A stretch of DNA of 64,000 nucleotides from positions 1 to 64,000 of IMG/VR virus record IMGVR_UViG_3300022745_000026; one strand, written 5' to 3'. The stretch's first letter is position 1, and each line of letters starts with the position of its first letter. The DNA comes from a virus. The notes beneath the pieces are model-generated. The model saw only the letters and a program-made list of their open reading frames with translations, did not search any database and was not told the DNA's origin. The translations under genes were made by a program, and so were the position numbers. Below, piece after piece: positions 14,350-25,000 of this stretch.

Positions 14350-15737
14350 TGTACCCCAACTTCGCAGCGCTGGACGCTGCTACTGACTTCCGGACCAAGG
14401 CCGGATTCACACTCGCTGACAAGCAAGTGGCCGGCATTGAAGAGCTGGCCGCTTACCCACGCAACGCCAACTTCTCCGAGGTGGGCACGGGAAAGACGGT
14501 GATGTCCACAGCCGTCAGCCTGATGGCTGGCAAGGACACCACCTTGGTCTTGGTACCGCCAATCATCATCCCACAATGGTGCAAGTGGCTTCGCCGCTTC
14601 ACAGACTCTGTAACTGATTACCGAGGCACACCTACAGAGCGACGTAAATTAAACATTACTGCCAGATTTGTAGTGATGAGTCATGCAATCTTTCGTATGG
14701 ATTACGAGAAGCTATATCATGCACTGAACAGCTATGACTTGGAAGTAATAGTAGATGAGGCGCACTCACTAAAAAACCCATCTTCAATACTGTATAAAAA
14801 CGTAGCTAGACTCTCAGTAGGCCACAACTTACAGCTACTGACAGGTACCCCAACTTCTAAGCCGACTGATGCCTATGCCTATATAAAGCAGAAGACTCCA
14901 AAGGTTTATCGTACCTTCGGCCACTTCGAGGGCATGCACGTTGCAGAGCGAGACTTCTTTGGCAAGGTGACCCAGTGGCAGCTACTAGACCAGGTGGCTG
15001 CCAATCTGGCATTGCAGACAGTCAAGTTCACCAAGGAAGACCTCTTCGGGCTTGACCTTGACCCCCAGTTCCCGGACTGCACCTATGACCTTGACCCGGC
15101 CCACACCAAGTTGTACGAGCGACTCATGGAAGAGCAGCTACTACTTTTGGGTGACGGTACAAAAATCGACGCAACGACAAGCACCAAGTTGTTCCACGCA
15201 GCACAGCAAATTGTCTGTAACTGGGCCCACTTCAGTGGCGAGTACAAGCGTAGCGCTATTTACGACATCATCGACCAGACTATTGAAGAGGTGCGGCCGA
15301 CCGGCTCCAAGCTCATTATCTGGACGTTCTACAAGATGACCACCCGTAACGTCATGGAGTACCTGGCCGCTCAAGGCCACAAGGCAGTAGCCGCCTACGG
15401 GGAGGCCAACAGCAACAAGTCCTTCGAGCTGTTCATGGAAGACCCTACGGTACGTATCCTTGTCGCTCAGCCCCAGTCGGCAGGCGTAGGCCTCAATGCC
15501 CAAGGCGTTTGCAGCGAGATGCTCTTCGTAGAAACCCCGACGACACCGCTTCTGGCGAGGCAGGCTATTGGCCGAGTCGTCAGGATGGGCCAGAAACGCA
15601 AGCCGCGCATCAAGGTGGCTGTGGCCAATAACACCATCCAGACCAGACTACTGGGCATGCTGATGGCCAATGACGACCTTGTGAAGCGCGTGGAAAATAC
15701 ACGAGATTCAATTCGAGACTGGATTCGCGGAACTTAA
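14349..15737 (+). CDS. SNF2-type (SF2) DNA helicase/translocase
   Basis: The ATG in the TGATG overlap gives a 462-residue product. Walker A is V-G-T-G-K-T at ~46, DEAH box V-D-E-A-H near 135, motif III L-T-G-T-P near 164, motif V G-V-G-L-N near 381 and motif VI Q-A-I-G-R-V-V-R-M-G-Q near 404, which is the SNF2 form. This compact SF2 translocase could remodel DNA-protein complexes or branch-migrate DNA. It lies in the replication block between small genes and the primase. Confidence 0.88.
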   Translation: MYPNFAALDAATDFRTKAGFTLADKQVAGIEELAAYPRNANFSEVGTGKTVMSTAVSLMAGKDTTLVLVPPIIIPQWCKWLRRFTDSVTDYRGTPTERRKLNITARFVVMSHAIFRMDYEKLYHALNSYDLEVIVDEAHSLKNPSSILYKNVARLSVGHNLQLLTGTPTSKPTDAYAYIKQKTPKVYRTFGHFEGMHVAERDFFGKVTQWQLLDQVAANLALQTVKFTKEDLFGLDLDPQFPDCTYDLDPAHTKLYERLMEEQLLLLGDGTKIDATTSTKLFHAAQQIVCNWAHFSGEYKRSAIYDIIDQTIEEVRPTGSKLIIWTFYKMTTRNVMEYLAAQGHKAVAAYGEANSNKSFELFMEDPTVRILVAQPQSAGVGLNAQGVCSEMLFVETPTTPLLARQAIGRVVRMGQKRKPRIKVAVANNTIQTRLLGMLMANDDLVKRVENTRDSIRDWIRGT

Positions 15738-15774
15738 TTGCCGTAGAATCCGTCGCTTCACTTATGAAACCCCT

Positions 15775-16248
15775 ATGCAAGAAAATCCACAACTCTTACT
15801 TGAGCGTCAGTATTCTGACATCTTCGCTCAGCGACTCAGCCACGAATCAGTCTCCCGATGGGAAGCTGGACGCAGTGCCCACCGATTTGCCGCCTACAAG
15901 GACAAGCAACTGGTAATCTTCAGCCTGTTCTACGGGGAGCCACAGACAATCCGGGTGCTCACCTGTGTAGACGTGGGACTGACCATGACAGGGGGCCTGC
16001 ACTCCACTTGGGTAGACGGTGACGGCAAGACTGTAGAAGTAGGCCACACACCTGTAGAGGTCTCGAACAGCGTGTTCCTGTGGCATGTCTTCCACAGCTC
16101 AGTCTCCTACATCCCACACAAGGGCAACTTTGAGGTCAAGTTCCCGCTAGCCTACCGCAGCCCCCATAACGTGCACAAGCATGCCATTGAGGGCGTGCCC
16201 TATATCCTTGAGCGAGCAGTCTTCGACTCCACTTTTCCAGGAGTCTGA
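15775..16248 (+). CDS. Hypothetical protein (157 aa)
   Basis: Lies between the helicase and primase genes after a 37-bp gap. The N-terminus is helical and the rest beta-rich with many His/Trp (F-L-W-H-V-F-H-S-S-V-S). No recognisable family or catalytic motif. The preceding ATG at 15,764 is out of frame. Confidence 0.6.
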   Translation: MQENPQLLLERQYSDIFAQRLSHESVSRWEAGRSAHRFAAYKDKQLVIFSLFYGEPQTIRVLTCVDVGLTMTGGLHSTWVDGDGKTVEVGHTPVEVSNSVFLWHVFHSSVSYIPHKGNFEVKFPLAYRSPHNVHKHAIEGVPYILERAVFDSTFPGV

Positions 16249-16250
16249 CC

Positions 16251-19100
16251 ATGGCCAAGCTCTATAAATACTACCAACTTGTTGGTGGCCAAGAGGTGTG
16301 GCAGCCTATCCAAGCGGAGCAGACGCTGGAGAGCATACGCCCAACTTTCGTGACTATCTTGGCAGTCGATACCCTGCTGCCAGAGAAGCCAACGAGGGAG
16401 GCTCTGGATGCTGCCAAGTACAGCGGACCACTCTACTTTGACTTGGATGCTGAGGATATTCAGGACTCTATCACTGACGCCAAGGTGGCCGTGCAGCGCC
16501 TGCAGAGTTATGGGCTTCAGGCCTACGACTTTGAGGTGTACCTGAGCGGCAAGAAGGGGCTGCACATCATCATCCCGGAAATGGCGTTCAACCAAAAGCC
16601 GGTGCCCATGTACCGGCTGTTTGACGTTTACAAGGAAATCGCATTCAAGCTCTCCACACCCAGTACCGACCTACGGGTCTACACCGGGCGCAAGGGGCGC
16701 ATGCTGCGGACCTGTTACAACGTCCGGGAGAACGGTAACTACAAGGTGCAGATTTCGCTGCAGGAGCTTGAGTCACTGACACCAGAGACCTACAAGTCCC
16801 TGTGTGCAGCACCCCGGCATATGCCCCCAGCGCGGCCCGAGTTTCGGTTCCAGTTCGGACTATTATTCGACGAGGCAGTGCAGAAGGCAGGGGTCACGAA
16901 GAAGCGGCGTAAGCCCAAGGTGGTGACCCCCGGCCAGATTCAGCAGGACCTGCCAGTGGTGGTCAAGCTGCTCAACGGCGAGTCGGAAGCAGGCTTCAAC
17001 CTGATTGCAATGCAATTGGCCTTGTATGCCCGTGAGTCCGGCTGGAGTGAGGAGCAGTTCATCAACCGAGCCCAAGGCCTGATTGCCAACCACAAGGGAG
17101 GCTCTCGCTACGGCAGCGCCAAGGCGCGGGAGCGGGAACTCTGCAACATGCTGATGTATGTTGAGGACAACTTTGCCTACGAGTACAACAGCAGTGCCTT
17201 CGCCAAGTTGCTGACCCCTGTAGCAACCCCAGAGAGCCCCACAACAGAGGCCGGCGACATGCCCCTTGAGGACGGGGAGTACGACGGCTATGACTGCGGG
17301 ATTTACAGGGGGCCAGACGGGTACTTCACTAGAAATGATGAGGGGATTGAGAACTACTTCCTGCGCGGGATAGTCAAGGAAGTCACAACCTTGGTAGACC
17401 CAAATACAGGTGCCATCATGGCGCTCACCGGCAAGATGGCAGGACAGGACTTGACCTTTGCCCCCGAGGACTTCCAAAGTTCTTCTGCCATGCAGAGGGC
17501 GGTATCACGTACTGGAATCTCATTTACGGCCAGCGACATTGTGGCTAGAAAGTTGTATGAAATGCTAATCGACGAGTCAAAACGGGCAGGGGCCAACACC
17601 CTGCTGGTAGAAAAGGAAGGCCTAAGTTGGTTCAAGTCTGCTCGCTCGGATGAGGAGGAGCTTCGCAAGGGGTTCCTGATTTACGCAGATGAGCGGGGTG
17701 TGAGGCCGAGTGTTCATGTGCAGGGCGACTACCCGCTGAAGTTCAACGGTTACCCAGACCCGACAGGTAAGTTCCACTCAGACCTTAGCCGGTGCCCCTC
17801 TTTTGAGGATTACTTGGCTGTGGAAGGGAATAGGGAAAAAGCCCAAGAGGCTCTGTGGAACTTGTTTAGGGCACAACCTGCCGAGGTGCTTGGTAAGCTC
17901 TTGGGCTGGCAAGTGGCATGCTTCTACCGTAGCGTATTCCATCTGTGCTACGGCAAGTTCCCCTTGCTGCACGTTGTAGGGCAAGCGGGCTCAGGCAAGT
18001 CGGAGACAAACCTTGCCTTGCTGCGCCTGCACTACCACCATGCTGACCCGGTGCAGATCAGCCCAACGTCTACGGTGTTTGCCATCCAGAGCTTTATGAT
18101 GTCTTCCGCCAGCATCCCGCTGTTTGTGGACGAGTACAAGCCCAATGACATGCCGTTTGAGAAGCACCATGCCATGAAGCTGATGCTGCGGGATGCCTAC
18201 AACTGCCGGCCTGTGATGCGCGGCGGCGGCAAGCGGGGGTCAGAGGGTTTTGCGAGTGTGAACGAGCAGACCTTGACAGCCCCCACAATGTTCGTAGCCG
18301 AGGCGATTGAAGCTGAGACGGCGCTCTTGGAGCGGGTGGTCTTGGCCACGTTCCGCCGGTTGCCAGGGATTAAAGGGGCTCAGCAGTTCGCCCACTTCCA
18401 GCGGTTCCAGCAGAACCAAGTTGTCCTGTCCCATATAGGGGCGTTCATACTGCAGAACATGCTGGCGCGGCTGGACAGGGAGAGCTTCTCCTCGAAGTTC
18501 GACGCGCTCTACGCAGCGGCCCGTGCCAAGCACTGCTTGCAACCCGGAGACTTGGACACCTTATCCCCGGAGGAAATCAAGCGTAAGGGGCATGGCAGGG
18601 AGCGTATTGTCTTCAATTACGCAGTGGCAGAGTTTGGCCTTGGAGTGTTCGGCTGGGTATTGAAGACGCAGTTCGGTGATATGTTTGACAAGGAAATGGC
18701 TGAGTTGAGAAACGCATGCTATAGCCGTATGTCAGACTTGGTATCCAATACCGTACCAGAGTACGTCAGGGTGCTACAGCACCTCGGTGATATGAGCCAC
18801 TTGCAGCCAGACTCCCAAGCTAAGCTAAACTATGGCTATGAGTTCCAGCTCAAGGACATGGGTGGACGCAGAGTTCTAGAGTTAGCGGTGAGGCCAGCGT
18901 ACAATAAGTACCGCATATACTGCAAGAACTTGGGGATGAAGCCGCTGTTCAACGGTGAGGACTCTTTAGCCTTGGCACTGAAGGATTGTGGTCAGTTCAT
19001 GGATATCTCTGCTGGCACTAAGCACCTACCGGCAGCGACTACTAGGCTGGACTATGAATCGCTGGTCGAAGCCGGGATGACTATTTTTGCAGAAAAGTGA
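16251..19100 (+). CDS. Primase-helicase fusion (AEP-type primase + DUF927-like ATPase)
   Basis: The N-terminal ~220 residues carry archaeo-eukaryotic primase marks: Y-F-D-L-D-A-E near 62 (metal-binding acids) and S-G-K-K-G-L-H-I near 98, with Y-T-G-R-K-G-R near 145. A helical linker (~230-330) follows. The C-terminal ATPase has Walker A V-G-Q-A-G-S-G-K-S near 575 and Walker B L-F-V-D-E-Y near 623. At 949 aa it probably primes and unwinds at the phage fork. Downstream there is a promoter, so the replication operon is split here. Confidence 0.85.
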   Translation: MAKLYKYYQLVGGQEVWQPIQAEQTLESIRPTFVTILAVDTLLPEKPTREALDAAKYSGPLYFDLDAEDIQDSITDAKVAVQRLQSYGLQAYDFEVYLSGKKGLHIIIPEMAFNQKPVPMYRLFDVYKEIAFKLSTPSTDLRVYTGRKGRMLRTCYNVRENGNYKVQISLQELESLTPETYKSLCAAPRHMPPARPEFRFQFGLLFDEAVQKAGVTKKRRKPKVVTPGQIQQDLPVVVKLLNGESEAGFNLIAMQLALYARESGWSEEQFINRAQGLIANHKGGSRYGSAKARERELCNMLMYVEDNFAYEYNSSAFAKLLTPVATPESPTTEAGDMPLEDGEYDGYDCGIYRGPDGYFTRNDEGIENYFLRGIVKEVTTLVDPNTGAIMALTGKMAGQDLTFAPEDFQSSSAMQRAVSRTGISFTASDIVARKLYEMLIDESKRAGANTLLVEKEGLSWFKSARSDEEELRKGFLIYADERGVRPSVHVQGDYPLKFNGYPDPTGKFHSDLSRCPSFEDYLAVEGNREKAQEALWNLFRAQPAEVLGKLLGWQVACFYRSVFHLCYGKFPLLHVVGQAGSGKSETNLALLRLHYHHADPVQISPTSTVFAIQSFMMSSASIPLFVDEYKPNDMPFEKHHAMKLMLRDAYNCRPVMRGGGKRGSEGFASVNEQTLTAPTMFVAEAIEAETALLERVVLATFRRLPGIKGAQQFAHFQRFQQNQVVLSHIGAFILQNMLARLDRESFSSKFDALYAAARAKHCLQPGDLDTLSPEEIKRKGHGRERIVFNYAVAEFGLGVFGWVLKTQFGDMFDKEMAELRNACYSRMSDLVSNTVPEYVRVLQHLGDMSHLQPDSQAKLNYGYEFQLKDMGGRRVLELAVRPAYNKYRIYCKNLGMKPLFNGEDSLALALKDCGQFMDISAGTKHLPAATTRLDYESLVEAGMTIFAEK

Positions 19101-19127
19101 TTGCATTGCCAAAAATGGCAGTATAAT
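19101..19127 (+). promoter_or_regulatory. Promoter with overlapping palindrome
   Basis: TTGCAT (19101-19106) and a perfect TATAAT (19122-19127) are 15 bp apart. In the spacer lies the palindrome TGCCA-AAAA-TGGCA (19107-19120), a plausible operator. A similar palindrome occurs at 59,098. The resulting leader (to 19,201) contains a CCAAGC/GCTTGG hairpin and a weak ribosome site. Confidence 0.6.
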
Positions 19128-19201
19128 CTCTAAAACCCAAGCACCCAGCTTGGTTGGCAGGCCGGAAAGAACGGTCAAATTAAACTGAAAGTAAAATTAT
19201 C

Positions 19202-19888
19202 ATGGCATTAACTAAAATCACACCCGCATTTGAGTCACAAGACGAGACCTCTAGCGCAGCACCAGAAGCAGCAACAGTAACTACAGCAGTAGCAACTACC
19301 AAGCCTTCCGCCGTAGTCGCCAAGCCAAGCTTCAGCAGCATCACCAACCCGATTACAGGGCTGAAGGATGCAGTCAAGGTGGCTTATGATAGCTTGACCT
19401 GCCTCGTAGCATCTAACGGCAACTTCCTAGAGCGGGAGAGTAAAAAGTCAGTCGGTGACGAGATTGTGTTTGAGTTGCTTAGCTGGCAAGATAGCTATGT
19501 TGTCCAAGCTGGCGATGACAAAGCTGAAAAAACTACAGTTCGGTATAGTGACGACGGCGTAGTCTGCTCGGACGGCACCTTGGTCAAAGAACACCTTGAG
19601 ACCTTACGGGAGCTTGGTTATGAGAAGGCAAGTGTAAAAGAGCGAGCAGTAGTAGTTGGGAGTGTAATCACTTGCACTAAAGGCCCACAACTGGTTGACG
19701 ACTTGGTTCAATTTGACCTGAGCCCCAAGTCCAAAGGCAAGTTTAGCCGATACCAGTTGATGGCTCTTAATGCGTTGCGACTCGGCAAGGCAACTGCTGA
19801 ATCAGTTACAAAGGTTCGTGCTCGCACTGAGATAGCGCAGGCAGGTTCTAACGCCTACACGGTAGTTGTGTTTGAGATAGCTAATTGA
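19202..19888 (+). CDS. Hypothetical replication-region protein (228 aa)
   Basis: The first 50 residues are a disordered Ala/Thr/Pro-rich segment. The remainder alternates beta and helix with no Walker or metal motif. The position, first gene after its own promoter and just upstream of exonuclease and polymerase, makes a single-stranded-DNA-binding protein conceivable. The acidic C-terminal tail typical of those proteins is missing, so I leave it unassigned. Confidence 0.6.
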   Translation: MALTKITPAFESQDETSSAAPEAATVTTAVATTKPSAVVAKPSFSSITNPITGLKDAVKVAYDSLTCLVASNGNFLERESKKSVGDEIVFELLSWQDSYVVQAGDDKAEKTTVRYSDDGVVCSDGTLVKEHLETLRELGYEKASVKERAVVVGSVITCTKGPQLVDDLVQFDLSPKSKGKFSRYQLMALNALRLGKATAESVTKVRARTEIAQAGSNAYTVVVFEIAN

Positions 19889-19892
19889 CACT

Positions 19893-20594
19893 ATGGGCAG
19901 GCCAAACCTTAACGTAGTAGGTAAGGTAATTGGCACACTCAAGGTAGTAGCAGAAGGCACACGTACCGAAAAAGGGTATCAAAGGTATATGTGCCTCTGC
20001 ACTTTGTGTGGTGCCGAATCACTGAGAGCGAAGTCGCACCTGATAGCCTCTACACCCTTGTACTGCAAACTTTGTCATATACCGGAGAGACTGAGAGGGG
20101 TCGATAGCCCGTTGGCTTCACACGCTGGCTCTTACTCCTATACTTACACCAAGTGGAAACAAATGTGGGCTAGGTGCCGCAGGTACCCCAACTATGCTAC
20201 TCGTACCCCACAAGGGGCGTGGTCTAAGTACGAAAATTTCTTAGAAGATATGGGGGAGTGCCCAGACGGTATGACGTTGGAAAGGCGTGATAACAATAAA
20301 GGTTACACATCCGACAACTGCTACTGGGCCCCTTACTCTAGGCAGCTGACAAACACCGGTCGTAACCTTTATGTGCATCTGAACGGTAGGTACGTAACCT
20401 TCACTTTTGCCTGCGAATATCTAGGGTTAAGTGCCGGGTCAGTCTACAGGCGCCTAAGCAAAGGTGTTGGTATAAAGGAAGCGTTTTTGGGTAGGCTGGA
20501 CAGTGATAGGTTCTTCAAGGGGACAGAAGCTCTACAAGTAGGCCTATCAGAATCGGAGTATCAACTCTTTATAAATAACTACACTGACTCATAA
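19893..20594 (+). CDS. Homing-endonuclease-like protein with zinc finger and HTH (copy A)
   Basis: Three parts are visible. An N-terminal Cys cluster (C-L-C-T-L-C-G at ~32-38 and later C-K-L-C-H) comes first. The core has W-K-Q-M-W-A-R-C, F-L-E-D-M-G, L-E-R-R-D-N-N-K-G-Y and N-C-Y-W-A. A C-terminal helix-turn-helix (F-A-C-E-Y-L-G-L-S-A-G-S-V-Y-R-R) ends the protein. The core pattern is shared with many phage proteins annotated as HNH or Vsr-like homing nucleases; the exact fold is uncertain. It is wedged 4 bp after one gene and 1 bp before the DnaQ-like gene. Confidence 0.7.
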   Translation: MGRPNLNVVGKVIGTLKVVAEGTRTEKGYQRYMCLCTLCGAESLRAKSHLIASTPLYCKLCHIPERLRGVDSPLASHAGSYSYTYTKWKQMWARCRRYPNYATRTPQGAWSKYENFLEDMGECPDGMTLERRDNNKGYTSDNCYWAPYSRQLTNTGRNLYVHLNGRYVTFTFACEYLGLSAGSVYRRLSKGVGIKEAFLGRLDSDRFFKGTEALQVGLSESEYQLFINNYTDS

Positions 20595-20595
20595 G

Positions 20596-21246
20596 ATGAA
20601 CAATTACCTAATTTTAGATACAGAGACAACTGGCCTGAACGGTTCAGTCTGTGAAATCGCATGGGTCACCATGGACGAGAACCTCAACATCCTCGACCAG
20701 CACGAGACCCTTGTGGACCCCGAGCGCCAGATTGAACCTGGTGCATTTGCCATTCATGGAATATCTAACGATATGTGCGATGGCAAACCTAAACTTGCTG
20801 ATGTAGCAAAACTACTTCCAGAGTCTGGGTGGATGATTTGTCATAATGCACCCTTTGATACTCGAATGATTGCTAGTGTTTACACACCAGCAGCAACCCT
20901 ATGCACTCTGGCCTTGTCCAGAAAATACATTACAGGCACCACCAACCACAAGTTGGCCACCCTGCAATCGGAACTTGGTCTACCCGACCGCAAGTCCCAC
21001 TCGGCCTTGGGAGACATCTTGACAGTGCATGACTTGCTGCAGGTAATCCTGCCGAAGACCGGCACGACACTGGAAGCGCTGTTCAAGCGAGCCAGTGCGC
21101 CCAAGATGCTGCATGTCATGCCCTTCGGGAAGCACAAGGGTGTTCCAATCCTTAACGTGCCCGCAGACTACCGCGCATGGCTCTTGGGTAAAGCAGGGCT
21201 CGACCAAGACCTCAAATACACCTTGGAGAAAATGAAAAATGTTTGA
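20596..21246 (+). CDS. DnaQ-like 3'-5' exonuclease with C-terminal DUF3820-like domain
   Basis: DEDDh motifs: L-D-T-E-T-T (Exo I, residues 7-12), C-H-N-A-P-F-D (Exo II, ~86) and H-S-A-L-G-D (Exo III, ~137-142). After ~160 a small domain M-P-F-G-K-H-K-G...V-P-A-D-Y-x-x-W-L matches DUF3820, often fused to such exonucleases in phages. It could proofread or process DNA ends. The 3' end overlaps the MazG-like gene by 8 bp. Confidence 0.85.
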   Translation: MNNYLILDTETTGLNGSVCEIAWVTMDENLNILDQHETLVDPERQIEPGAFAIHGISNDMCDGKPKLADVAKLLPESGWMICHNAPFDTRMIASVYTPAATLCTLALSRKYITGTTNHKLATLQSELGLPDRKSHSALGDILTVHDLLQVILPKTGTTLEALFKRASAPKMLHVMPFGKHKGVPILNVPADYRAWLLGKAGLDQDLKYTLEKMKNV

Positions 21247-21664
21247 TGACATCAAGAAGTTCAATACGATGTACGGGTTCCCCTGCCCGGACAAGCCCAC
21301 CCTGCCAGACGGATTCCCCCTGAAGCTGCTCAACTTCACGAAGATTCTTCGTGATGAGCTGGATGAAGGGTTTGACATTATCGAAGCCTACAACAAAGAA
21401 GGTTCGACTGATTTAGAAACCTTGACTAACCTTGCTGACTGGTTCTCTGATGTTATGATTTACTGTGCATCGGAGGGAACCAAGTATGGTCTTCCTATGC
21501 AACAGGTGATTGACATTATCATGCAGTCTAACTTCAGCAAGATGGGAGCAGATGGAAACCCAATCAAAGACCAGTATGGGAAACTACAAAAAGGACCTAA
21601 TTATTGGAAGCCAGAACCAAAGATTTCACAACTTTTATCGGAGAAACTAAATGACAACACGTAA
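21239..21664 (+). CDS. MazG/HisE-like nucleotide pyrophosphohydrolase
   Basis: All-alpha protein with the metal-binding pattern of all-alpha NTP pyrophosphatases: R-D-E-L-D-E (residues ~38-43), L-A-D-W-F-S-D-V (~65-72) and I-I-M-Q-S-N-F-S-K-M near 96-105, then G-P-N-Y-W-K-P. The family hydrolyses NTPs or dNTPs to NMP and pyrophosphate; phage versions may adjust nucleotide pools or ppGpp. Substrate not predictable here. Confidence 0.75.
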   Translation: MFDDIKKFNTMYGFPCPDKPTLPDGFPLKLLNFTKILRDELDEGFDIIEAYNKEGSTDLETLTNLADWFSDVMIYCASEGTKYGLPMQQVIDIIMQSNFSKMGADGNPIKDQYGKLQKGPNYWKPEPKISQLLSEKLNDNT

Positions 21665-22010
21665 AATGCCTCTTGTCCTCGTTCAAAAACGAGGCCGCCC
21701 AGCCAAGGAAGCACCAAAGGAAGTACCAAAGGCTGCTCCAACCTTGGTCACCATCCTAGCGGAGCGAGGCTCTCGCTACGGTACTTTCCAAGGCCACGCT
21801 AACGTCACACAAGACTTTAAGCGGCTGCTGAAGAAGCACTTGGATTCTCGAAATAAGGTGCTGACAGATACACAACAGGAAGCCCTTGAGATGGTGTTCC
21901 ACAAGATCGGACGAATCGTAAACGGAGATGCCAATTACGATGACTCTTGGACCGATGTGGCAGGATATTCAAAATTAGTTGCAGATGAGCTGCAAGGTAA
22001 CATACGCTAA
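21651..22010 (+). CDS. Conserved phage protein (DUF6378-like, 119 aa)
   Basis: After a Pro/Lys-rich N-terminus, the motif I-L-A-E-R-G-S-R-Y-G-T-F-x-G-H-A near 42-57 and the helical E-A-L-E-M-V-F-x-K-I-x-R-I-V-N-G...D-V-A-G-Y resemble a small phage family found near nucleotide-metabolism genes. Function unknown. A terminator follows the stop. Confidence 0.65.
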   Translation: MTTRKMPLVLVQKRGRPAKEAPKEVPKAAPTLVTILAERGSRYGTFQGHANVTQDFKRLLKKHLDSRNKVLTDTQQEALEMVFHKIGRIVNGDANYDDSWTDVAGYSKLVADELQGNIR

Positions 22011-22015
22011 AACCA

Positions 22016-22039
22016 AAGCCCTCTTCGGAGGGCTTTTCT
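22016..22039 (+). terminator. Rho-independent terminator with UUCG tetraloop
   Basis: Stem AAGCCCTC/GAGGGCTT closes a TTCG loop and runs into TTTTCTT, 6 bp after the stop at 22,010 and before the polymerase gene. Confidence 0.85.
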
Positions 22040-22054
22040 TACATTAGGAAATAT

Positions 22055-25000
22055 ATGAAAATTGCATTCGATTGTTCATCAATTATGTGGACATGCCTCT
22101 CAGTAGGCAAAGACCAAGAAGGTTTTAACGCTGTTACAGAAGACGGCAAAGATTACTGGATAAATACCCAAGCATACGGCTACGAGAACGCCGTAAACTC
22201 CATCATCACCTCTCTCAAGAAATTCAACCTGACCCCCAAGGATGCCATCCTTGTGTTCGAGGGCCAGTCCAGCAAGGTCATGCGCGGCATGATCGACAAA
22301 GAGTACAAGGCCGGTCGCGGCAAGCGCCCCAACGAAGCCTACGTCGAGTTCAACAACCTCAAAGGGCAGTTGCAGAGCGTCTTCTTCAAGCTAGGTGCCC
22401 TGTCCCTGACACAAGATTACGTCGAGGGCGATGACATCCTTGGCTGGCTGGCCCAGCACACGGAAGAAGACCTTGTAATCCGCTCTGGCGACGGTGACTT
22501 GGCTGTGCTATCCGGCGTCAACGCCTACGGCGCGACAATCCACACCAGCATCGGTGACCGCGACTTGGATGAGAACCCCTTTGGGCCGTTCGAGAACCGT
22601 TGGATTAGCGTGTACAAGGCGCTGGTCGGTGACTCCTCCGACAACATCAAGGGTATCAAGGGCTTTGGCCCCGCCGCCTTCGCTGAGTTCTACCGCGACT
22701 ACGGGGACGCCGGACTTGAAGAGCTGGCCCGCTTGGCTGAGATCGGCAACTTGGACGAGTTGCACCCCGAGTGCGGTGTCAAAGTGGTCAAGAAGATTTT
22801 TGACGGCTCTGCCGAGTTCATCAAGTCATGGAAGCTGGCCAAGATTCACACCGAGTGGGTCAATACCCTACAGAACCCGTTGAAGTGGTCCCCCGGCCTG
22901 ATTCGCGGCAAGGTGGATGATGAACGGCTGGCGAAGTGGCAGGGGCAGTCCCACCTTGTCTCCGGCTCCAAGTGGGAGTCATTCAAGTCGTGGGCCAAGC
23001 CTCTGATTGCCCGGTCCGACTTCGTGGCACTGGACATTGAGACTTCAACACCTGATGAGTCTGACGAGTGGGTCGAGTCCAACGGGGGCATCGTTGATGT
23101 CATCGGCTCTGAGTTGTCCGGTATGTCACTCACCTTCGGCGACAATCTGCAGTACACCGTCTACATCCCGGTGGACCACACAGACACCGACTGCGTACCC
23201 CTCGACGACGTGGCCGACTTCGCCATGAACCTGGGCAAGCAGTTGGTCATCCAAAACGTGGCATTCGAGGGCCCGGTGCTCTATAACGCTTGGGGTGAGC
23301 GCTTCAAGAACAACAGCTACGAGGGCTACTTGCCCAACTGGTTGGACACCAAGCTGGAAGCCTCCTACGTCAACGAGAACGAGTCCTTGGGCTTGAAGAA
23401 GCTGGCCAAGATGTATTTCGGCTACGACCAAGTTGAGTACAGCGCTGTAACAACCTTGGAAGGCCCTATCGGCACCCTGCAGGGTGGCCAGTTGCTGAGC
23501 ACCTTTGACAAGTGTGTCAAAGAAGCTGTAATCCGCGAGGTCACGGCGGCTGACGTAGAGATGGAATCACAGAAGTATGCCGTGGCAATGGACGCATGGG
23601 AGCGAGACATGCGCTCACTGGACTGTGAGACTCCGAGGCCTACCGCCACGGTCTTGGTCGAAGGCGGCACAATCGAGGTGGAGCCAGCGGTCTTCGAGGC
23701 CACCGAGCGCCGCCAGTATAAGATGCGTGAGTTGTCCGCTGCACACGTCAAGTCCTACGCTTGTGATGACACCATCGTCACCGCCTCGTTGCACAACTTC
23801 TTCAAGTTGCACATGCAACTTGAGCACCACTGGAAGGTGTACTTGGACGTTGAGATTGACGCGTCTTACCTGCATGCCCAAAGCTACGTCCACGGCGTTA
23901 AGGTTGACGTTGCCAAGCTCTACGAATTGGCGGAGCTGGATGCGAAGACCAAGGTTGACGCCGAGGCCGTGCTGCATAAGTACCTAGTCACCCACGGGTG
24001 GGAGGGCACTGTTGCACCTGTGTTCGAGAAGCTGGACGCAGCGGCTATCAAGCAGGCAGCACTGATTTGTGGTCAAGAGCTGAAGACGGCGATACGCACA
24101 CCGGCAAAACTTGTCCCAATGATTCAGGACAAGCTCTTGGCAGACTTGGTGTCCGCTGATGACGCCGCCGCTGTGACATGCTACGTGCATCGCCGCTTCG
24201 TCGCCGCGCCGGAGTTCAACGCAGGCAGCCCCAAGCAGATTACCAAGTTGATGTACGACGTGATGGGCTTGCCCCTGCGCTTGTTCAACAATGGGCCAGG
24301 TACACGCTCCAACGAAGCTATCCGCAACGCCATGGACGTGCCACTGACCTTGGAGGCCTACAACGCGATGCCGCCACCACCCGGTGCTCGGCTGCCAAAC
24401 CCTTCGACGGACACTACGGCGATTGCCTATGCTTTGCTGGATGCTCCAGAAGAAGAGAAGGCTGCGCTCGAGGCCTTGAAGCTGATTAAGATGGTTCAGA
24501 CACGTAGTGGACTGTACTATGAGACTTACCCTAAGTTAGTCCACTGGAAGACCGGAAGAATTCACTCTAACCACAACCAGTGTGGAACTAATACACGCAG
24601 GGCCAGTAGCTCAGCTCCAAACCTGCAACAGCTCCCAAAACATGCTAAGATTGAAGGACAAGCTGCAAGGTTCCGCGAGGTAATCGTGCCACATAAGCGT
24701 AACGCCGTTATCGTCTCGATGGACTTCTCTAGTCAAGAGATTCTGCTCTTGGCTGAGTGGTCCAAAGACCCGGTTCTGCGTGAAGTATTCGTAGGTGACT
24801 CACCAAAAGATATGCACTCGATTACTGGCTTAGGCATTTACAACGGACGCAATGAGGCTATAACTTATGAGCAGTTTGTCGCAGCTAAGGATGACAAGTC
24901 TAATCCACTTCATGAGGCTGTAAAAAAGTGCAGAGCTTTAGGTAAAGCTGTTAACTTCGGAAGCCAATATAGGATTAAGCCAGGAAAACTAAGTCGCATG

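Noticed and set aside
22494-23987. Long alternative frames on both strands inside the polymerase gene
   Set aside because: They come from the strong third-position GC bias of that gene; none has a ribosome site or protein-like motif order.
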